From Gammaproteobacteria bacterium (GTDB lineage Bacteria; Pseudomonadota; Gammaproteobacteria; Arenicellales; Arenicellaceae), in NCBI GenBank assembly GCA_030426005.1, contig JAUHZM010000052.1, forward strand, positions 1 to 13,461: DNA of 13,461 nucleotides. Direction: 5' to 3'. Made by a program: the position numbers and the translations under genes. The notes beneath the pieces were generated by a model. That model made no database searches. It worked only from the letters and a program-made list of their open reading frames with translations, and was not told where the DNA came from. Shown here piece after piece: positions 1 through 6,491 of the stretch. Numbering within the stretch: position 1 is the stretch's first letter; each line of letters starts with the position of its first letter.

Positions 1-1
1 T

Positions 2-805
2 TGGTGTTTGCCTTGGGTCATCTTCTTCACTTACTCCCTAGCATTTTACCTATCTGCCTTGTTTGAGCCTTCAATGCAGGCCAAACAGCAACTCGCGCTG
101 AGCTGGCACTACGATGCGGTGCGGAGCTTTGAGGATTATCTGACCGCACCTTTTAACGTGCTTCTTGGTGGCATACTGTGTTGGACTTTGATGCGCTATT
201 TACATCGAATTCAAAACTGGGTGCCCAATTCCTTGCATCGTCGCGTGCAAGTAACGCGTTGGTTTTTAGGCTTGGCCCTACTGGGTTTGGTTGCACTTTC
301 TGCGCAATTTATTAATCGTTATTTTTCAACTGGTGCTGACAGTTCGATACTGAACGTAGCGGCGCAGATCGCCTTTGTGGTGATTATTTACGTGCTCGGC
401 TTTCTTGGATTTCAGTTCTCGGCATTGCCAAAGTTTGATGTAAGCAAGGATGCGGATTCCGAAACAGCGTTTAACTCAGCAGATCAAACGCGGCTGAAGA
501 CCTTGATGGCACAGGGTTTATATCTGAATGCCGATCTAAACCTGAATGATGTGGCACGCCGTCTAGGAATGTCAGCAAATCGAGCATCAAGTTTGATTAA
601 GCAGGTGTCCGGGCAAAATTTTCGACGTTGGATAAATACTCACCGTATTGAGGCGGTTAAAGAAGCGCTTCAGGACGCTGAGCGAGCAGATCAATCGGTG
701 CTATCCATAGCGCTGGAATCTGGTTTCAAATCAGAAGCGAGTTTTTATCGTGCGTTTAAGGAACACACTGGAATGTCTCCAAGCGACTACCGTAAATCCA
801 AATAG
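2..805 (+). CDS. AraC-family transcriptional regulator with N-terminal membrane segments (5' end outside window)
   Basis: The reading frame is open to the left edge, so the start lies upstream; an internal TTG at 8 is not a convincing start. About 267 codons are visible. The first half has four hydrophobic stretches, which I read as membrane helices (around residues 3-20, 48-65, 86-102 and 115-136 counted from codon 8). The last 100 residues form an AraC/XylS double helix-turn-helix: the first contains LNDVARRLGMSANRASSLIK, the second SVLSIALESGFKSEASFYRA, and it ends with the typical GMSPSDYR. Regulators of this membrane-anchored type sense a signal through the N-terminal part and bind DNA with the C-terminal part. 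The serine hydrolase gene 115 bp downstream on the same strand is a plausible target or partner. The family call is firm; the signal is unknown. Confidence 0.88.
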   Translation, partial: WCLPWVIFFTYSLAFYLSALFEPSMQAKQQLALSWHYDAVRSFEDYLTAPFNVLLGGILCWTLMRYLHRIQNWVPNSLHRRVQVTRWFLGLALLGLVALSAQFINRYFSTGADSSILNVAAQIAFVVIIYVLGFLGFQFSALPKFDVSKDADSETAFNSADQTRLKTLMAQGLYLNADLNLNDVARRLGMSANRASSLIKQVSGQNFRRWINTHRIEAVKEALQDAERADQSVLSIALESGFKSEASFYRAFKEHTGMSPSDYRKSK

Positions 806-861
806 ACTGATTTTAGCGATAAAGTGGGAATTGAGAGTCTAAAAAGGTGTTTTGAGAGGCG

Positions 862-893
862 AGGGTTCACTATGAGTGGATGATTAGGGTTCA
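862..893 (+). promoter_or_regulatory. Direct repeat AGGGTTCA upstream of the serine hydrolase gene, possible operator
   Basis: The octamer AGGGTTCA occurs at 862-869 and again at 886-893, 24 bp apart, inside the 114-bp gap before the hydrolase start. AraC-family proteins often bind direct repeats about two helical turns apart, and an AraC gene lies just upstream, so this could be its site. The octamers are short, 24 bp is not an exact two-turn spacing, and no clear -35/-10 pair is visible, so confidence is low. Confidence 0.25.
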
Positions 894-919
894 GCAAACC
901 TTTAATTGAGTCTCACACT

Positions 920-1960
920 ATGAAATCCGTTTTCTTTTATTCACTCGCTGCTTCCGGGCTGGTTTTTCTTATCTTGCTTTACCCCGGGGTTCCTGGCTCG
1001 ACTTCGATTGCGATTCAACCATTTTCAGAGTACAGCGCCAACACGACATCCAAGATCGATGCATTAATGCTAAAGGACTCAAGCTTGGATGCAGTGGTCG
1101 TCGCAGATTCCAACCGTATTACGCTGGCGTTGGGTGAGGTCACGGAACCCATCAATACTCATTCGATTCGTAAAAGTATAATGAGCATTCTGATTGGTTT
1201 GAGTGACGCAGAAGGTAAACTAAACGTGGACCAGAGTCTGGCTGAATTGGGGCTGGACGATGCGATGTCGCCGCTAACAGATGCGGAGAAGCAAGCGACC
1301 ATTGGCGATTTGATGGCGTCCAGATCTGGGATCTACATCAGTGCTGCCGGCGAGCATGATGACCAAATTACCAAACGGCCAGCGCGCGGTTCACATGCGC
1401 CCGGCGAGGCTTATTTTCATAATAACTGGGACTTCAACGCCCTGGATTCAGTGCTTGAGGCAGTCGGTGATACCACTGAGACCCGCTTCCTTGAGCTCGC
1501 AGAAAAATTGGGCTTTGAGGATTATCAATCCAGTCATTTTTACTATCAGGAAAGCCGCGCATCAGCGCACAAGCAGTACACCATTTTTTTGTCTGCTAGG
1601 GACTTGGCTAAGGTGGGTCAGCTGGTACTGCGCCACGGGCGAACAGCGGATGGAGAGCAGCTTGTTTCGGCGAGTTGGATTGAGTTGATTACCCGCGCGC
1701 AAGCCAAGATTCAGCATTATTTGTATACGGATGCGGCATTAATGTGGTGGATCGACCAAAAATCCGACCTGATCTGGGCCGATGGTTGGGGCGGTCAATT
1801 TATGTTGATTGATATGGAAAATGACCTGGTCATTGTGACGCGAAATCACACCGGTCGCAGGCTGGGTGAATTGCTATGGCGCAGTGTACTGGGGCATGTT
1901 GAGCATGGAACACAGACGAACTTGATGCAGGTTCGAGAGTATTTGCTCGCTGATGAGTAA
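920..1960 (+). CDS. Serine hydrolase, beta-lactamase / CubicO (class C-like) family
   Basis: The 346-residue product begins with a basic residue and a hydrophobic stretch (residues 4-21), so it is probably secreted or anchored in the inner membrane facing the periplasm. The catalytic S-x-x-K box is seen as S82-I-R-K85, in the context HSIRKSIMSILIG. The second box lies in a stretch that reads HNNWDFNAL (from residue 167), where relatives usually have Tyr-x-Asn; here the first position is His. The third region contains DGWGGQF, near residue 289, matching the glycine-rich strand of this family. Members hydrolyse esters, amides or D-amino-acid peptides and are rarely true beta-lactamases; the substrate cannot be told. 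No strong ribosome binding site precedes the ATG. It follows an AraC regulator in the same direction, which may control it. Confidence 0.85.
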   Translation: MKSVFFYSLAASGLVFLILLYPGVPGSTSIAIQPFSEYSANTTSKIDALMLKDSSLDAVVVADSNRITLALGEVTEPINTHSIRKSIMSILIGLSDAEGKLNVDQSLAELGLDDAMSPLTDAEKQATIGDLMASRSGIYISAAGEHDDQITKRPARGSHAPGEAYFHNNWDFNALDSVLEAVGDTTETRFLELAEKLGFEDYQSSHFYYQESRASAHKQYTIFLSARDLAKVGQLVLRHGRTADGEQLVSASWIELITRAQAKIQHYLYTDAALMWWIDQKSDLIWADGWGGQFMLIDMENDLVIVTRNHTGRRLGELLWRSVLGHVEHGTQTNLMQVREYLLADE

Positions 1961-1981
1961 TAGTTTGGTTGGAGGGTTGAG

Positions 1982-2050
1982 ATCCTTCGCTGCGCACCGG
2001 AGCGCGAAGCCTGCCCTTGGGGTATGACGGAGGGAGTTTAGTATAACGGA
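1982..2050. repeat. 69-bp intergenic repeat, copy 1
   Basis: This stretch matches 2142-2210 with 7 mismatches in 69 positions and an offset of exactly 160 bp. It contains a hairpin with arms CTTCGC (1985-1990) and GCGAAG (2004-2009), followed by a conserved tail GCCTGCCCTTGGGGTATGAC. It starts 22 bp after the hydrolase stop codon, so the hairpin may also protect or end that transcript. It resembles dispersed REP-type elements common in proteobacterial genomes. Confidence 0.8.
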
Positions 2051-2089
2051 CGGTGGTTGCAAGTTGCTGACTGGAGTCGTCGCTCACCG

Positions 2090-2124
2090 CGTCATTGCGA
2101 GGAGCGAAGTGACGTGGCAATCTT
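2090..2124. repeat. Palindromic dispersed repeat of the CATTGCGAGG...GGCAATC type
   Basis: The sequence starts CGTCATTGCGAGGAGCGAAG and ends GACGTGGCAATCTT. It has two overlapping pairings: CGTCA (2090-2094) with TGACG (2110-2114), and ATTGC (2094-2098) with GCAAT (2117-2121). I recognise this sequence type as a widespread dispersed intergenic repeat in bacteria. It sits between the two copies of the 69-bp repeat, so the three probably form one composite element. Confidence 0.75.
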
Positions 2125-2141
2125 AGTGAATGGAAGGAGAT

Positions 2142-2210
2142 ATCCTTCGCTGCGCACAGGAGCGCGCAGCCTGCCCTTGGGGTATGACGGAGGGGGCTTG
2201 GTACGACGGA
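2142..2210. repeat. 69-bp intergenic repeat, copy 2
   Basis: This is the second copy of the element at 1982-2050, about 90% identical. Two of the differences fall in the hairpin region: the stem is now GCTGCGC (2149-2155) with GCGCAGC (2164-2170), while the first copy pairs CTTCGC with GCGAAG. A stem is thus available in both copies in spite of sequence change, as expected for an element whose structure matters. Confidence 0.8.
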
Positions 2211-2654
2211 AGGAGGTTTGACCTACAAGCATTGTTCGCCGCCATCATTGATGGCCAAACGGCCCGTTGCTGGGTTTTGCGATCAACTTTATAGTTAATC
2301 GCGAACCATAAGTGTGGTGTTGCAGCAGCGCCTACCTGATTTGCTGCATACCGTGGGCTTTGGTTCATACAGGGGTTGGGACGCCAGGCTTGGGTTCAGC
2401 GAGAGGATTCAATGCCTGGTGTTTTCCATGGAGTCGTGTTGGTTCGAAGTGGGTTATTCCGCTTCACTATTCGGGTGCCAACGTTTCCCGCCTCTTTACC
2501 ATCACTGTGGTTGTTGCCATTCTGCTGGGGTTAGTAGAGCAACGGTGCAGTGCGATCATGCAAGGAGCATGGCGAGAGAAGTCAGGTCACTCATGCGGTA
2601 TTCCGTATTCGGTTTGCGCTGAATGACCTGACTTTGACCCATTAATCATTAAAC
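2211..2654. other. Gene-free stretch with small hairpins
   Basis: No convincing gene is present. Two overlapping frames near 2312-2626 have poor composition for a protein (many Cys and Trp, no domain, no ribosome binding site). Visible structure includes a near-perfect palindrome GCCATCATTGATGGC (2241-2255), a hairpin with arms GCGATCAACT (2279-2288) and AGTTAATCGC (2293-2302) with one mismatch, and the 11-bp inverted repeat listed separately at 2579-2634. Between 2303 and 2578 I see nothing I can name. It may be remnant sequence from an eroded gene or repeat. Confidence 0.6.
2579..2634 (-). terminator. 11-bp perfect inverted repeat at the end of the curli-like operon
   Basis: AAGTCAGGTCA (2579-2589) and TGACCTGACTT (2624-2634) are perfect reverse complements separated by 34 bases. 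The element starts 20 bases past the stop codon of the last operon gene, on the transcribed minus strand, so it could be the operon's 3' stem-loop. The loop is long and the following minus-strand bases (CTCTCGCC) are pyrimidine-rich but not a true T run, so a repeat-element or mRNA-stabilising role is equally possible. Confidence 0.4.
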
Positions 2655-3353
2655 TCATGGGGCAATATGATTAAGGATGAGTGTGCCGCGTCCATGCATG
2701 TTAACTCGCTTAATTAAGGCTTCTTGAAATAAAAATGCAGAGCCGGTATCGCCTTGAATGCTGTTAACCCGCATTTCACCAACCGATAGCTTAGCGTCCA
2801 GTCTCCAGAGGCGAACAGCTTGAGCTATGACACCGTAGTAGCGATCCGCTTCCGCGTAGTTCAGCGCTTGTACGCTGCCTGCACTCTCTGGCGAGGCAGA
2901 CCATTGCCGGCCTATTGCACTTTGTAATAGGTTTTCGACCGACTGATCCGCTTTGGCGTAATTCAAGGCCTGTGTATTACCACCGCCAAGGTCGCTGCCT
3001 TGCGTCATTGTGACCGATCCAAATCCAGTGGTAGTCTGCAAGGCATTCTGTATCGAACGGCCTTCCATCAGGTTTACCGCCTGAACGCTGCTGCTACCAG
3101 TGTTGCCGGACTGTGTCATGGTGATTGACGAAAATCCCAGCAACGTGTTTTGCGCAGAATTCACCACGTCATCATTGGCCGAGTCAACGGAGGTGCCATT
3201 GACCGCCTGTTTCGCGTCAACACTGTTGCTTTGCGTCATCACTGGCGCGCTCCCTAGCACGGTGTTTTGAATAATATTCCATTCCGCACCATGTACCGAG
3301 GATGTCAGTAGCATGCTGGCGAGTAGTAGTTGTTTTTGCGTGTTGTCTATCAT
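2655..3353 (-). CDS. Short curlin-like repeat protein, candidate nucleator or anchor of the fibre
   Basis: The 232-residue product has a Sec signal peptide (about residues 1-22) and a mature N-terminus reading AEWNIIQ, nearly the same as the ADWNVTQ of the 472-residue protein in this operon. Three clear repeats of 37-40 residues follow, each with a core like ITMTQSG, then a Q-A-x-N step (QAVN, QALN). A fourth has lost the MTQ core but keeps QALN. The C-terminal third is degenerate and more basic (VRLWRLDAK, LIKRVNMHGRG). Curlins carry Gln/Asn ladders of this kind, and the CsgB nucleator also has divergent basic C-terminal repeats, so a nucleator or anchor role is a reasonable inference. The ATG at 3353 is chosen because a GGAGG sits 8 bases upstream; the in-frame GTG nine bases earlier overlaps that site. 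It lies 18 bases after the CsgG-like gene. No curlin Pfam match can be claimed without a search. Confidence 0.72.
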   Translation of the reverse strand: MIDNTQKQLLLASMLLTSSVHGAEWNIIQNTVLGSAPVMTQSNSVDAKQAVNGTSVDSANDDVVNSAQNTLLGFSSITMTQSGNTGSSSVQAVNLMEGRSIQNALQTTTGFGSVTMTQGSDLGGGNTQALNYAKADQSVENLLQSAIGRQWSASPESAGSVQALNYAEADRYYGVIAQAVRLWRLDAKLSVGEMRVNSIQGDTGSAFLFQEALIKRVNMHGRGTLILNHIAP

Positions 3354-3361
3354 AGTGATCA

Positions 3362-3366
3362 CCTCC
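3362..3366 (-). promoter_or_regulatory. Ribosome binding site GGAGG that fixes the start of the 232-aa protein
   Basis: On the minus strand GGAGG is followed by eight bases and ATG at 3353-3351. The site lies in the 18-base gap after the stop of the CsgG-like gene, so the two genes are probably translationally coupled. Confidence 0.7.
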
Positions 3367-3371
3367 GCGTG

Positions 3372-4505
3372 CTACTCGCAGTTTGCGTGGCCGTCGTCAG
3401 TGCATACTCGCCAGTCACGTGCCACTGCTTTGTGTACGTAGTCTTCCAGTTCCAGTGGCTGTTGCTCATCGACCTCGATTTCCAGCTCTGGCTCGATATC
3501 AATGTAAGCTGCTTCGGATTTCTCTTGGGCGTCGTCGCTGTCGGCCACTTGTTCGACCTCTTTCTGACGCGAATCACGACCAACGGCAACGGTGTCTGGG
3601 TTATCGAAGCAAGGTGAGAAATCCACTTTATTGCCAAACGCATTGTCGAGGATCCACACCGCAGCGCCGTCTAACAGTGTTTGCTGCGCAGCGTGCAAGG
3701 TTTCAACTCGCACATCGGTATTCGAAAAACCGTAGTAGTAGTTGTCGACCGCAATGCGAAAGCGCGCTGTCTTGCTGTTACTGTAGTACTTTAAATCGAA
3801 TGCTTCAGTGCCGATGACCACATTGGTTTGCGGGTCGATAATATTAACTACTAAGGTGACTGAACGCTCAGAACCGGAATCACCGAAATCGATCGCTGCA
3901 CTCTTCTCCTCTTCCACATCACCGCGATATCCGCCGTTTTGACCGTAGCCTTTAGAGCGTTGATGCGAGCTGTCGTTGCGTGTGAATGCACCGTCGATGA
4001 TCAAGGGCGTAATCGCGCTAACTTCACTCATACCACGCGAATTGCGGTTGGTGTTGGCAACCGTGGTTAAGCGTGGCAGAAAGCTGGATAAATTAGCCTG
4101 CGATGGAAAGCCGAAGCGGTCTAGTCCAACTTGCTCGCTGATGATTGGTTGAAACATCAGCGGGAACTGATCGATCACGATGCCGTAGCTTGGGTGCGTG
4201 TGGGCACTCAAGGTTGAAATCATTTGGATGCGACCCGCGTCCGACAATGGACCGTCGGAATAGTTGTTGTGTTTGATGGTGCCGTCGATGATGTCGCGTA
4301 CCATGAACACGTAAGCACTAGGATTCACCAAATTGTTGTCGAGTTCCTGCCGTAAGCACTGTAATGCTTCAGACATTTTGGTTTTGGATTTCTCGGGTGC
4401 GGCATCAAAGTCAGTATCCAACGTGTAGCGTGATACGGTCGAGCAGCCGGACATGATCAGTGCGGCGGCACCTGAGATAACTAAATTTTTAATGTGAGTT
4501 TTCAT
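3372..4505 (-). CDS. CsgG/HfaB-family outer-membrane secretion lipoprotein
   Basis: The 377-residue product has a lipoprotein signal with lipobox IMSGC (Cys21) followed by Ser, which favours outer-membrane sorting. The part from about residue 165 to 290 follows CsgG closely: a segment with IIDGAFTR where CsgG has its IMVEGSI strand, then SVTLVVNIIDPQTNVVIG (215-232) matching the CsgG AVNLRVVNVSTGEIL strand, then YYGFSNTDVRVETL with the following AAVWILDN, matching the CsgG GYTSNEPVMLCLMSAIETG...LIND region. CsgG forms a nonameric pore that exports curli subunits; HfaB does a similar job for Caulobacter holdfast anchors. The N-terminal half is more divergent, and an acidic tail of about 85 residues (292-377, with two Cys near the end) extends beyond the CsgG-like core. 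Flanking repeat proteins are its likely cargo. It is 18 bases downstream of the 143-residue gene. Confidence 0.82.
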   Translation of the reverse strand: MKTHIKNLVISGAAALIMSGCSTVSRYTLDTDFDAAPEKSKTKMSEALQCLRQELDNNLVNPSAYVFMVRDIIDGTIKHNNYSDGPLSDAGRIQMISTLSAHTHPSYGIVIDQFPLMFQPIISEQVGLDRFGFPSQANLSSFLPRLTTVANTNRNSRGMSEVSAITPLIIDGAFTRNDSSHQRSKGYGQNGGYRGDVEEEKSAAIDFGDSGSERSVTLVVNIIDPQTNVVIGTEAFDLKYYSNSKTARFRIAVDNYYYGFSNTDVRVETLHAAQQTLLDGAAVWILDNAFGNKVDFSPCFDNPDTVAVGRDSRQKEVEQVADSDDAQEKSEAAYIDIEPELEIEVDEQQPLELEDYVHKAVARDWRVCTDDGHANCE

Positions 4506-4523
4506 GATGGTTCTCGTAAAAAA

Positions 4524-4955
4524 TTAATAGCAGTCGTAGAAGTCAACTTGTTCGATATACACGTTGCTGACCACTGTCGCTGTAGGGTTGACTTGGAGCG
4601 GATCGCCGGATGACTCGATATACTGAGCGACGATCGCGCATTTCGGTTTTTCAATGTTGTCGACGTAGAAGACTTCGCCATCGGGCCCGATTACCTGGTA
4701 GCCGCGTGTATTGCCGACGATCAGATTATTCGTGGTTAGATAGTTCAGACTCTCACCAGCTTCAGCGAGAAGTTTGGTGTTGTTGACTTCACCGTAGGCA
4801 AAGCTGGGTTGTTGCAGTGAGGGAATCGTTGCCCAACCTGGATGGAATTCCTGTAACTCCTGTACATTAATTTCATTCACTGTTTGTGCCATGGCGGTTG
4901 TCACGGTCGCACCGAATAGCAGCGCGACAGCAAGTTTTTGAGCGGTTCTGTTCAT
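4524..4955 (-). CDS. Small exported protein of unknown function in the curli-like operon
   Basis: I do not recognise this 143-residue protein. It has a clear Sec signal peptide with probable cleavage after AMA (residue 23), leaving a mature protein of about 120 residues that starts QTVNEIN. It has no Gln/Asn repeat ladder and no further membrane segment. Two cysteines, C106 and C142 (next to the last residue), could form a disulfide in the periplasm. The middle has a hairpin-like GYQVIGPDGEVFYVDN. It lies between the main repeat protein and the CsgG-like channel, where known systems place small chaperone or accessory proteins (CsgE, CsgF, CsgC/CsgH, HfaA). I see no sequence match to any of these, so an accessory role rests on position only. 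The ribosome binding site is weak. Confidence 0.7.
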   Translation of the reverse strand: MNRTAQKLAVALLFGATVTTAMAQTVNEINVQELQEFHPGWATIPSLQQPSFAYGEVNNTKLLAEAGESLNYLTTNNLIVGNTRGYQVIGPDGEVFYVDNIEKPKCAIVAQYIESSGDPLQVNPTATVVSNVYIEQVDFYDCY

Positions 4956-5002
4956 GCCAATTTGCCTAAGTTAAATGTAGGTGTGAATGGTTCGAGAAGA
5001 CT

Positions 5003-5037
5003 GGTTGGCCAGACACTGTCTTGGGGCCTGACCAACC
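5003..5037 (-). promoter_or_regulatory. Intercistronic stem-loop after the main repeat-protein gene
   Basis: GGTTGGCCAG (5003-5012) pairs with CTGACCAACC (5028-5037) at 9 of 10 positions; the region between begins with AGACACTGTCT, itself a near-palindrome overlapping the stem. It lies between the stop of the 472-residue gene (5060) and the start of the next gene (4955) in a 104-base gap, the largest in this operon. There is no long T run, so partial termination or 3'-end protection of the upstream message is more likely than full termination. Either would raise the amount of major subunit relative to the export machinery. Confidence 0.5.
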
Positions 5038-5059
5038 TGCCTGTCTGCGACCGCGTTGT

Positions 5060-6478
5060 TTAGTACTTCACGCCAACGAAGTTGCCGTATTGCCCAGAAC
5101 CGGTAATGTTGTCCTGAACCATGCTGAAGGTAGCTGCAGTCACATTCAGCACTTGGCTGACGGTGCCGCCGCTGCCTGAGCCAGCGTTATCAACAATCGC
5201 GTTCAAGGCCTGCAAATTACCCGACGCAGAGCCAAGACCGTTTTGGGTCATTGACAAATCACCACCACCAACAGTGAACGATTGTGTTGTGCCAGAATCG
5301 TCAATGTTGCCGGTTGTGATGTCGATCAAGTTACCGGCTTGAATCAACGTGCTGCTGGCACTTTCCTGATTGAAGTCAGTGACCAGGTTCGAACCGACGA
5401 ATGATTGCGAGATTTCGTCTACGGAGTCCGTCGTGCCCGTTGCCAATACCGCCATGTTGCCTGCTTGAACATTAGACGAAGCCGTTGGCGTTTGATCGAA
5501 ATCTACTGCCTGAGCACCTGAGGCTAGGAAAGACTGCGTGAGATCGGCAATATCGCCATCTGAGCTAGCCAGGTTTCCGGCCTGGATATTGTTGGATGCA
5601 CTGGCGGTTTGTTCGAAGATGGCTTCACCGGCAGCAATGGTGGTGGTTTGAGTTGTGGTGCCAGCTGTTGCGCCGATGTCGCCACCCGTTTCGGTCTTCA
5701 TGAAGTTGGTCGCTTGGACATTGTTCGTGCCCGACACAGCTTGCGTTAAGATCAGGTCATTGGTTGTGGCCGTAAAAGACTGAACTGTTTCGTCCAGCTC
5801 GCCCGTAGTGGCCACCGCGCCGTTTCCGACCTGGGTGTTACTGCCACCACTGTTGCCCGCGCCTTGTGTCATGCTTGCTTCACCGTCGACATCGATCGAT
5901 TGTGATAGTGACTCAGTGGCCACATTGACGCCTTTCGCGTAGTTAACACCTTGCACGTTTCCACTGGTTGTCATGACTGACTGCGTCATCTCCAATTCGC
6001 CAGTTTCGTTGTAGTCCTGTACCAAACGGTCAACGTCTACTGAGGCATTCGCTAAGTTCGCTGCTTGTACGTTTGAACCTGCTGAAGATGTGTCAGACTG
6101 TGTTAACGACGTCGTGCTGACGTCAGTTTGGTTAACAACTTGCGAGATGATGCTGGTTGAACCAATGTTTTGGCCATCAATAAAGTTGATTGCCTGGTTA
6201 GATCCGTCAACAAATGGACCTTGGTTTAAATCAACACCAACAGATGAGGCGAGGTTTGCAGTTTGCGAACCCGATGCGAGATCGTCCTCAGTATTGTCAA
6301 GTGCGATACCGTTCAGTGCCTGGTTACTGCTGGCAACATTGGTTGTTGCACCTTGTGATAAGGAAGGCGCAGGCACGGTCACATCCGCTGTCTGGGTTAC
6401 ATTCCAGTCAGCGGCATGTGCGCCTGACGCCAGTAGGGAGGCGCCGACGAATGCTGCAATTTTGGTCATTTTTTTCAT
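5060..6478 (-). CDS. Curlin-like repeat protein, candidate major subunit of an extracellular amyloid-type fibre
   Basis: The 472-residue protein has a signal peptide ending AHA (residue 22) and a mature start ADWNVTQ. From about residue 38 it consists of ten tandem repeats of 38-44 residues plus a half repeat, ending GNFVGVKY. Each repeat has a strand-like core such as LEMTQ, ASMTQ or VDFDQ, a short Ser/Gly/Thr loop, a Q-A-x-N step (NVQAAN, NIQAGN, NVQAGN, NLQALN), a variable acidic loop, and a second Gln core such as LTQSF or ISQSF. The mature part has no Cys, few aromatics and almost no basic residues. Regular Gln/Asn ladders are the signature of curlin (CsgA/CsgB) and of holdfast HfaD-type proteins; the repeat here is about twice the length of a curlin repeat. 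The start is set by GAGGAA seven bases upstream. It is first in an operon with a CsgG-like channel. Confidence 0.8.
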   Translation of the reverse strand: MKKMTKIAAFVGASLLASGAHAADWNVTQTADVTVPAPSLSQGATTNVASSNQALNGIALDNTEDDLASGSQTANLASSVGVDLNQGPFVDGSNQAINFIDGQNIGSTSIISQVVNQTDVSTTSLTQSDTSSAGSNVQAANLANASVDVDRLVQDYNETGELEMTQSVMTTSGNVQGVNYAKGVNVATESLSQSIDVDGEASMTQGAGNSGGSNTQVGNGAVATTGELDETVQSFTATTNDLILTQAVSGTNNVQATNFMKTETGGDIGATAGTTTQTTTIAAGEAIFEQTASASNNIQAGNLASSDGDIADLTQSFLASGAQAVDFDQTPTASSNVQAGNMAVLATGTTDSVDEISQSFVGSNLVTDFNQESASSTLIQAGNLIDITTGNIDDSGTTQSFTVGGGDLSMTQNGLGSASGNLQALNAIVDNAGSGSGGTVSQVLNVTAATFSMVQDNITGSGQYGNFVGVKY

Positions 6479-6485
6479 TTGGAAG

Positions 6486-6491
6486 TTCCTC
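6486..6491 (-). promoter_or_regulatory. Ribosome binding site GAGGAA that fixes the start of the 472-aa repeat protein
   Basis: On the minus strand GAGGAA is followed by seven bases and the ATG at 6478-6476, giving a product that begins MKKMTK and a clean signal peptide. The upstream in-frame ATG at 6493 overlaps this site, and the frame further upstream lacks signal-peptide character, so both are rejected as starts. Confidence 0.7.

Noticed and set aside
2312..2626. Two overlapping plus-strand frames of about 100 codons in the left intergenic region
   Set aside because: They have no ribosome binding site, a Cys/Trp-rich composition unlike a natural protein and no recognisable domain, and they run into the terminal inverted repeat.
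5060..6478. CRISPR-like or minisatellite array
   Set aside because: The periodicity is at protein level only; the DNA of successive units is well diverged and the units stay in frame within one signal-peptide-bearing gene.
5060..6478. Fap (FapB/FapC) functional amyloid
   Set aside because: The repeats share Gln/Asn richness, but no FapF-like porin or other Fap partner is present and the channel gene is CsgG-like.
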